This document shows positions 8,981 through 13,035 of a DNA stretch of 13,035 nt, one piece after another. The DNA lies in the NCBI GenBank assembly GCA_001313065.1, contig BBFD01000094.1:1-13035 (forward strand). The letters run 5' to 3'. The translations under genes were made by a program, and so were the position numbers. Position 1 is the first letter of the stretch. The number at the start of each line of letters is the position of its first letter. The notes under the pieces were generated by a model. That model searched no databases. It was not told the origin of the DNA and saw nothing but the letters and a program-made list of their open reading frames with translations. This DNA is from Silvimonas sp. JCM 19000. Its GTDB lineage: Bacteria; Pseudomonadota; Gammaproteobacteria; Burkholderiales; Chitinibacteraceae.

Positions 8981-10783
8981 TTATTGGCCAGCGTGCGGCG
9001 CGATGTCCATGAACTTCCAGGACGAATTGAAAATCGGGTGGATCATGTCGCCCAGCACCCACGGTGCATCAGCCGGTTGTGGAAACGGGTGTTATCCGGT
9101 ATCCACGGCGTGTCTTCGGCCATCACCTTGTTCATCTGGTCGTACAACTGGCTACGTTCCGGGCCGTCCTTCAGGTAGCGCGCTTTTTTCGTACAGCGCG
9201 TCGTAGCGCGGCGAGGCGTAGCACGCCGCGTTTTCGCCCCCAATGTTCTTGCTGTAGTTCAGCATCACAAAGTCTTCGCCGTCGGGATAATCCGCCAGCC
9301 AGGCATAGCCATACATGCCGTACTGGCAGCTACGCAGCGCCTTGATGGCATCGTTGAACGGCGTGACACGGAATTTGACGCGGATCTTGATCGAGTCAAA
9401 CGCCTCTTGCCAGTACTCGTTCCACTGGCGCCCGATCGCGCCCTGGTCGGTCATGAAATCGACCGAAAAACGCCTGGCCATTGGGCAAGGTGCGATAACC
9501 GTCAGCGCCGATCTTGTAACCAAACTGATCCAGCAAGGCATTGGCCAGCGGACGGTTAAACGGATATGCGATACGGAAGTTCGGGTTATGCCCCACCACG
9601 CCTTCCGGAATCAGGTATTGCACGCGCACGGCCTGATTGCGGCGGATGTCGCGGATGATCTGTCTTCATCAAACGACATGGCAATGGCACGGCGCAGCGC
9701 GATCTTGTCTTTGCTCAGCCCACCCAGCACCGGGTCTTTCATATTGAAGGTGTGATAGGTGACTTCGGTCTGCAAGTTGCGGGTGAGCTTGATGCCCAGC
9801 TTGCGGTACTCGGGCTTGAGTGCCACACGACGCGGATTATGCGGATCGCTTACCAGCACGCCCCGAATCAGCGGCTGCGGCACGCCATACAGCTCATCCA
9901 GCTGCTGGCTCTTGAAGGACAGCCACATCGGCTGTTCTTCGGTGTAGATGTTGTATTCGATCTTGCCGATCTGCGGCATGGTCTTGCCGTTCATTTCGCG
10001 CGCCACGCGCTCGCCTTCTTCATCGCCAGCTTCAGGATGGAAGTCGTAAACGACATGATGGAAATTGGGGTTGGCCACCAGCGTGGTTTTCAGGCCCTGC
10101 TTCCACTCTTGCAGCATGTAGGGGCCGGTACCGACCGGATGCGCCATGATGTCGGTGCCATACGCCTGGATGACTTCACGCGCCACGGCGCCGGTTTGCG
10201 GCATGGTCAGCACAAACAGCAGGCTGGGGTCTTCGCCTTTGAGCTTGATCTGCAGCGTGTAGCGATCCAGCGCCTTCAGGCCCTCGACCGTGCTGTCGTA
10301 ATCAAACTTGCCGGCTTTTTTTTGATTTTTTTCGACCAGTTCATCCAGCCCGACAAACTTGCCGGAAACCAGATAGTTGTTGGGCGAACTGGTGGCGGGG
10401 TCGACCAGACGTTTAAAGGAATAAACGTAATCAGCGGCGGTCAGCTCGCGCTTCTGGCCCTTGAATACCGGGTCAGGCGCAAAGTACACACCGTGCAGCA
10501 AATGAAACGTAAAAGTGCGGCCGTCGCTGCTGACTTCAGGCATGGCGGTCAGCGTATTGGGCACCAGTTTGGCCGGGCGTGCCACGTAGTCATACGAGAG
10601 CAGCGGTTCAAACATGTTTTCGATCAGCGTGATCGAAGGCACGTCCGAAATCCTGGCCGGGTCGAGGCCCGTTTCTGGCGCATTCATCGACGTGCGCAGC
10701 ACTTTGTTGGGGTCAGCCGCAGAGTGCGCAGTCATGGCGACGGCACTCAGCAACGCGGCGATCGCCACCTTGTACATATTCAT
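8981..10783 (-). CDS. yejA: Periplasmic peptide-binding protein of ABC importer (family 5, YejA-like), frame-broken
   Basis: Solute-binding protein of the SBP_bac_5 family, about 600 residues, delivering peptides or related solutes to the permeases encoded next. I chose the ATG at 10783 (MNMYKVAIAALLSAVAMTA) over 10801 because a purine-rich GGAAGGGGG site lies 5 nt upstream. A signal peptide ends at about residue 21-22 (AHSA before ADPNKVL). Family features: ETGLDPARISD, FTFHLLHGVYFAPDP, ELTAADYVYSFKRLVDP, GLKALDRYTLQIKLK, HPVGTGPYMLQEW and the late LIPEGVVGHNPNF. The frame breaks near 9662 (apparent base loss; MSFDED to IIRDIRRN), 9467-9471 (A-run, one extra), 9184-9189 (T-run; ALYEK to ARYLKDGP) and 9063 (apparent loss; RLMH to WVLGDMIHP). 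A fifth site with two long T-runs (10316-10332) stays in frame. It ends MDIAPHAGQ, 12 nt before yejB. The YejA label is by family and gene order. Confidence 0.93.
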
Positions 10784-10996
10784 ATTGCCCCCTTCCTTCA
10801 TACCGGGCCGCCGGGATCACCTGCGGCGCATACGCGGCCTGTCTGACGTGGCTGCAGCGGTCGGGTCGGACCGCTACGGCGCGGCCGGACAGCGCGCCAG
10901 ACGCGCTTCTTGTGGCGCGGTTTTGCACAACACACCGCGCGGGCGCTTGCCTGTTTTTTTTAAGCAAAAACAGCGGCAAACCCCAACTGCGGCCTG
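10784..10996 (-). other. Non-coding leader between exbBD terminator and the binding-protein gene
   Basis: No credible gene is seen here. The region is GC-rich near the start codon and AT-richer around 10950-10975. It holds three perfect inverted repeats: 10856-10862 with 10869-10875 (7 bp), 10915-10921 with 10934-10940 (7 bp) and 10951-10958 with 10966-10973 (8 bp). The transporter promoter should lie here. The best minus-strand guess is TTGGGG, 17 nt, TTAAAA ending near 10957, matching only three bases per hexamer, which would leave a transcript leader of roughly 170 nt. That promoter is a weak inference. Confidence 0.4.
10951..10973. repeat. AT-rich perfect inverted repeat in transporter leader
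   Basis: CTGTTTTT (10951-10958) and AAAAACAG (10966-10973) form a perfect 8-bp repeat around a 7-nt centre. It can be extended outward by TTGCC/GGCAA with a two-base bulge. It includes an 8-nt T-run (10954-10961). It could be an operator or a second, bidirectional stop structure behind exbD2. Confidence 0.5.
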
Positions 10997-11026
10997 AAAA
11001 ATGCCTGAGTGGCTATCCACTCAGGC
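10997..11026 (-). terminator. Intrinsic terminator of the tonB-exbB-exbD operon
   Basis: A perfect 10-bp stem (GCCTGAGTGG at 11003-11012 with CCACTCAGGC at 11017-11026) with a 4-nt loop is followed on the minus strand by ATTTTTC (five T's at 11001-10997). It lies 33 nt after the exbD2 stop. This is a textbook rho-independent terminator and separates the TonB operon from the peptide transporter. Confidence 0.93.
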
Positions 11027-11058
11027 ACGGACCTGCTAGCGCGGTGGGCGCGTCTTCA

Positions 11059-11480
11059 TCACTGGATGAATTGCTCGCCGCCCACAATGCCGATCTTCTT
11101 CACGCCCAGGCGTTGCGAAGCGGCCAGCACCATTGCAACCGGGTCATACGTCGCGTCTTTGTCAGGGCGAATATGAAACTCGGGCTGCGGGTTCATCGTG
11201 GCAATGCCTTTAAGACGCTGTTCCAGATCAGCCTGGCCGCCCACGATTTCGCCATTCCAGCGAATTTCGTTCTGCGGGTTGATGTCCAGCTCAACCACCA
11301 CCGGCTTTTCGTTATTGGCCGAGTTGTTGTTGGTGGGCATATCCAGTTTGACGGCGTGCGTCTGGATAGGAATGGTGATGATCAGCATGATCAGCAAAAC
11401 CAGCATCACGTCGATCAACGGCGTGGTGTTGATTTCCATCATCAGATCGTCATCACCCGATCCGCTACATTCATGGCCAT
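11059..11480 (-). CDS. exbD2: ExbD/TolR family biopolymer transport protein, second copy (ExbD2), one frame break
   Basis: Inner-membrane subunit of the TonB energising complex, about 140 residues. The start at 11480 (MAMN) is favoured by GGAGA about 8 nt upstream. One apparent base loss near 11466 breaks the frame after MAMNV; the rest reads GSGDDDLMMEINTTPLIDVM. The single membrane helix follows, beginning with the proton-relay Asp of TPLID at about residue 24. The periplasmic domain follows, with the Asn-rich linker MPTNNNSANNEKP, WNGEIVGGQADLEQRL and a C-terminus ending GIVGGEQFIQ. The gene lies 45 nt after exbD1. An operon with two ExbD proteins behind TonB and ExbB is the arrangement known from Xanthomonas, where the second copy is dispensable for iron uptake. 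The linker and C-terminus differ clearly from ExbD1, so this is a diverged paralogue, not a recent copy. Confidence 0.93.
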
Positions 11481-11497
11481 GGTGTGTTCTCCATTGG

Positions 11498-11520
11498 GCG
11501 GCGCAGACAAGCTGCGCCGC
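11498..11520 (-). promoter_or_regulatory. Perfect 9-bp GC hairpin between exbD1 and exbD2
   Basis: GCGGCGCAG (11498-11506) and CTGCGCCGC (11512-11520) pair perfectly around a 5-nt loop, filling about half of the 45-nt gap. No T-run follows on the minus strand (CCAATGGAGA, leading into the exbD2 ribosome site), so it is not a terminator. Likely an mRNA stability or translation-tuning element. Confidence 0.6.
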
Positions 11521-11525
11521 AACGA

Positions 11526-11956
11526 TCAATTGTTGGCAGGTGGTTCGGTAATGAAGGCAATCTTGACGATGCCCGCACGTTGCACCGCCAGCACGATGCG
11601 GCCCAGCGGACCATAACGTGCGGCAGCGTCGCCACGGATATGCACCTCGGGCTGCGGGTCTTTCTTGGCCGCAGCATCAAGCGCTTCGCCAGTTCTTCAT
11701 CGGAAACCGGGGTGACGTTCCAGTAAGTGACGCCCTTCTTGTCCACAGCCAGCACCACGTTCTCAGGTTTGGTCTGAGTGGGGATATTGGACTGCTTGGG
11801 CAGCTTCACATCAATGGATTGGGTAACCACCGGAATTGTGATCAGAAAGATGATCAGCAACACCAGCATCACGTCGACCAGCGGCGTGGTGTTGATGGCC
11901 GACATCACCTGATCGTCGTCCGCGCCTCCGCGGCTGAGTCTCTGGTAACGGGCCAT
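11526..11956 (-). CDS. exbD1: ExbD/TolR family biopolymer transport protein, first copy (ExbD1), one frame break
   Basis: Subunit of the proton-driven ExbB-ExbD motor that energises TonB, about 143 residues. Start MARYQRLSRGGADDDQVM at 11956, 6 nt after the exbB stop with a weak ribosome site (TAAGCGGAC), suggesting translational coupling. The conserved INTTPLVDVMLVLLIIFLIT carries the essential membrane Asp at about residue 28. The periplasmic domain follows (VKLPKQSNIPTQTKPENVVL; DKKGVTYWN). One apparent base loss at about 11679 shifts the frame after EELAKRL. With one base added it continues DAAAKKDPQPEVHIRGD and ends FITEPPANN at 11526. The uncorrected frame runs past the true stop into exbD2 with an unnatural Arg/Cys-rich tail. 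The pair ExbD1/ExbD2 shares the N-terminal TTPL(V/I)DVML core but differs beyond it. Confidence 0.94.
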
Positions 11957-11962
11957 GTCCGC

Positions 11963-12703
11963 TTACCGTACCGGGTTGTTCAGCAGGCTGGCGTGCAGAC
12001 GGCCAGCAACCACGCGAACCTGATCCAGCACCAGCTTGTTACGACGCACCAGCCAGTTGTAACCCAGCACCGCAGGCACGGCTACAGCCAGACCGATAGC
12101 GGTCATGATCAGCGACTCACCCACCGGGCCAGCCACTTTGTCGATGGAAGCCTGACCGGCGATACCAATGGCCGTCAGCGCGTGGTAGATACCCCAAACG
12201 GTACCGAACAGACCCACGAACGGGGCGGTCGAACCGACGGTAGCAATCACCGACAGACCACCTTGCATGTGGTGGCTGGCGCTATCCAGCGCATCACCAA
12301 TCGCCATGCCAACCCAGGTGTTCAGGTCAACGCGGGCGCTCAGCTCGCCTTTGTGTTCACGCGCAGCTTCAACGCCGGACTTGGCGATGTGGCTGTACAT
12401 GCCTTCGTCGTCTTCGTTGGCGGCGTGTTGTTGCAGTTCCAGACCTTGCAGGGCCAGCAGTTCATTGCCTTGCTTGATCAGACGGCGTTGTTCCAGCAGC
12501 TTGACGATGCCGACATACCAGGTGGCAGCCGACATGATCAGCAGAATGCACAGGGTGGAACGGGCAACGATGTCGCCGTTGGCCCACAGCGCATCGATGC
12601 CGTAGGGGTTGGAGCCAGCTTCGGCCGCGAAGGCCGGCACAGCGATCAGACCAGCGACAGCAGCAACGGCGCGGGACACTTTGGAGCTAATACGGAAAGT
12701 CAT
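11963..12703 (-). CDS. exbB: ExbB/TolQ family proton channel protein, intact
   Basis: Inner-membrane proton-channel subunit that, with ExbD, powers TonB. It has 246 residues and no frame break. Start MTFRISSKVSRAVAAVAGLI at 12703 with AGAGG about 8 nt upstream. The N-terminus looks like a signal sequence (about residues 1-27, ending PAFAA), the extended form found in many ExbB proteins. Membrane helices lie at about 49-68, 149-175 and 197-219. The conserved helix-2 stretch is VGSTAPFVGLFGTVWGIYHA (156-175), and the helix-3 Glu of GPVGESLIMTAIGLA is residue 196, equivalent to the functional Glu of E. coli ExbB. It lies 60 nt after the tonB stop and 6 nt before exbD1, in one operon. Confidence 0.97.
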   Translation of the reverse strand: MTFRISSKVSRAVAAVAGLIAVPAFAAEAGSNPYGIDALWANGDIVARSTLCILLIMSAATWYVGIVKLLEQRRLIKQGNELLALQGLELQQHAANEDDEGMYSHIAKSGVEAAREHKGELSARVDLNTWVGMAIGDALDSASHHMQGGLSVIATVGSTAPFVGLFGTVWGIYHALTAIGIAGQASIDKVAGPVGESLIMTAIGLAVAVPAVLGYNWLVRRNKLVLDQVRVVAGRLHASLLNNPVR

Positions 12704-12720
12704 TGGATAACCTCTTTAAC

Positions 12721-12751
12721 TTGATTCCTTGTGGGAATCGGGCGGAATCAA
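12721..12751 (-). promoter_or_regulatory. Competing hairpins in the tonB-exbB gap
   Basis: TTGATTCC (12721-12728) pairs perfectly over 8 bp with GGAATCAA (12744-12751). The same left arm (GATTCC, 12723-12728) can instead pair with GGAATC at 12734-12739 to give a tighter 6-bp stem with a 5-nt loop. The three motif copies make the two structures mutually exclusive. The block lies just upstream of the exbB ribosome site, so it could tune exbB relative to tonB. No T-run follows, so termination is unlikely. Confidence 0.5.
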
Positions 12752-12763
12752 ATAATCAATTAT

Positions 12764-13035
12764 TCAGGCGGAAGCGATTTCACGGGACATCAATTTGTTC
12801 GGCGAGCAGCTATAGCCCGGCAAAGAGTCCATGACTGCAGCCTTGAACAGATTGCGATAGCGCGCAGGAATGCCCTTAAAGGAAATATCCTGCAAAGTCA
12901 CCTTGCCTTGCGCATCCGATCTGAATGTCACCATTACCGTGCCCTCGACGCCGTCATCCTGAGCTTTCGCCGGATATTCTGGCGACGGCTTTTCAGAGCA
13001 GTTGGCGTTCCCGGAGACTGGCCCGGCCGGTGCCG
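12764..13035 (-). CDS. tonB: TonB energy transducer, C-terminal domain only (5' end beyond window)
   Basis: Periplasm-spanning protein that passes energy from ExbB/ExbD to outer-membrane receptors. Only the last 89 residues are here, open at the right edge and ending SREIASA with TGA at 12764-12766. I translated it by hand. The TonB C-terminal fold is seen as SPEYPAKAQDDGVEGTVMV, then FRSDAQGKVTLQDISFKG, then FKAAVMDSLPGYSC. The Pro/Ala/Gly-rich residues before it (APAGPVSG) fit the end of the Pro-rich linker. Two cysteines, one before the domain (ANCSEKP) and one near the end (GYSCSPN), could form a disulfide. Position directly upstream of exbB-exbD1-exbD2 supports the assignment. A TonB-like paralogue with another role is possible, but the operon argues for energy transduction. 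Any iron-dependent control site would lie outside the window. Confidence 0.82.
   Translation of the reverse strand, partial: APAGPVSGNANCSEKPSPEYPAKAQDDGVEGTVMVTFRSDAQGKVTLQDISFKGIPARYRNLFKAAVMDSLPGYSCSPNKLMSREIASA

Noticed and set aside
8150..10846. Plus-strand open frames of about 340-365 codons (8150-9178, 9752-10846)
   Set aside because: Both are antisense to conserved transporter genes and have low-complexity His/Gln/Arg composition; they are products of codon bias.
11471..11700. ExbD1 extending to 161 residues and overlapping exbD2
   Set aside because: The extension comes from the frame break near 11679; the corrected frame ends at 11526 with a normal ExbD C-terminus.
1..11956. Widespread gene decay, as in a host-restricted or endosymbiont genome
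   Set aside because: The breaks are almost all single-base or homopolymer indels, protein sequence on either side stays conserved, spacing remains compact and no internal stops or large deletions occur. Error is simpler.

Overview
The window (about 60% GC by eye) carries eleven genes, all on the minus strand and tightly packed. It reads as ordinary chromosomal DNA of a Gram-negative proteobacterium, most likely a betaproteobacterium. The reasons are a TonB/ExbB/ExbD1/ExbD2 set, a Yej-type peptide ABC transporter of the kind seen in Burkholderiales/Neisseriales, and the GC level. The taxonomic guess is inference from protein style only. I see no tRNA, rRNA, CRISPR array, insertion sequence or phage gene.

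Layout in transcription order (right to left). (1) 13035-11059 is a TonB energy-transduction operon: the C-terminal end of TonB (cut by the window edge), ExbB, ExbD1 and ExbD2. It closes with a clear intrinsic terminator at 10997-11026. (2) 10996-10784 is a 213-nt leader without genes, rich in inverted repeats. (3) 10783-5236 is a four-gene peptide importer in the order yejA-yejB-yejE-yejF: periplasmic binding protein, two permeases and a double-ATPase protein, with 10-14 nt gaps. (4) 5235-5136 is a short spacer with a strong GC hairpin. (5) 5135-1 holds a secreted M13 zinc peptidase (PepO type), a roughly 307-residue helical-repeat-like protein of unknown function, and a cytosolic M3 peptidyl-dipeptidase (Dcp) whose last residues lie beyond position 1.

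Together the genes suggest a peptide-utilisation region. TonB/ExbBD would power outer-membrane uptake, PepO would trim peptides in the periplasm, the Yej-type transporter would import them, and Dcp would digest them in the cytoplasm. The co-location is seen; the joint function is inferred.

The dominant oddity is that eight of the ten genes whose coding sequence is essentially complete here are frame-broken, usually several times, while the encoded proteins stay family-like on both sides of every break. There are two classes. Nine breaks lie in A/T homopolymers of 5-8 nt. Ten are apparent single-base losses in short runs or ordinary sequence. This is best read as uncorrected sequencing or assembly error, not as mass pseudogenisation. 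Gene extents below are for the reconstructed full-length genes, with break positions stated. I did not find a convincing new biological system. The most interesting non-coding signals are a terminator-like palindrome just upstream of dcp, a perfect hairpin between exbD1 and exbD2, and competing hairpins between tonB and exbB.
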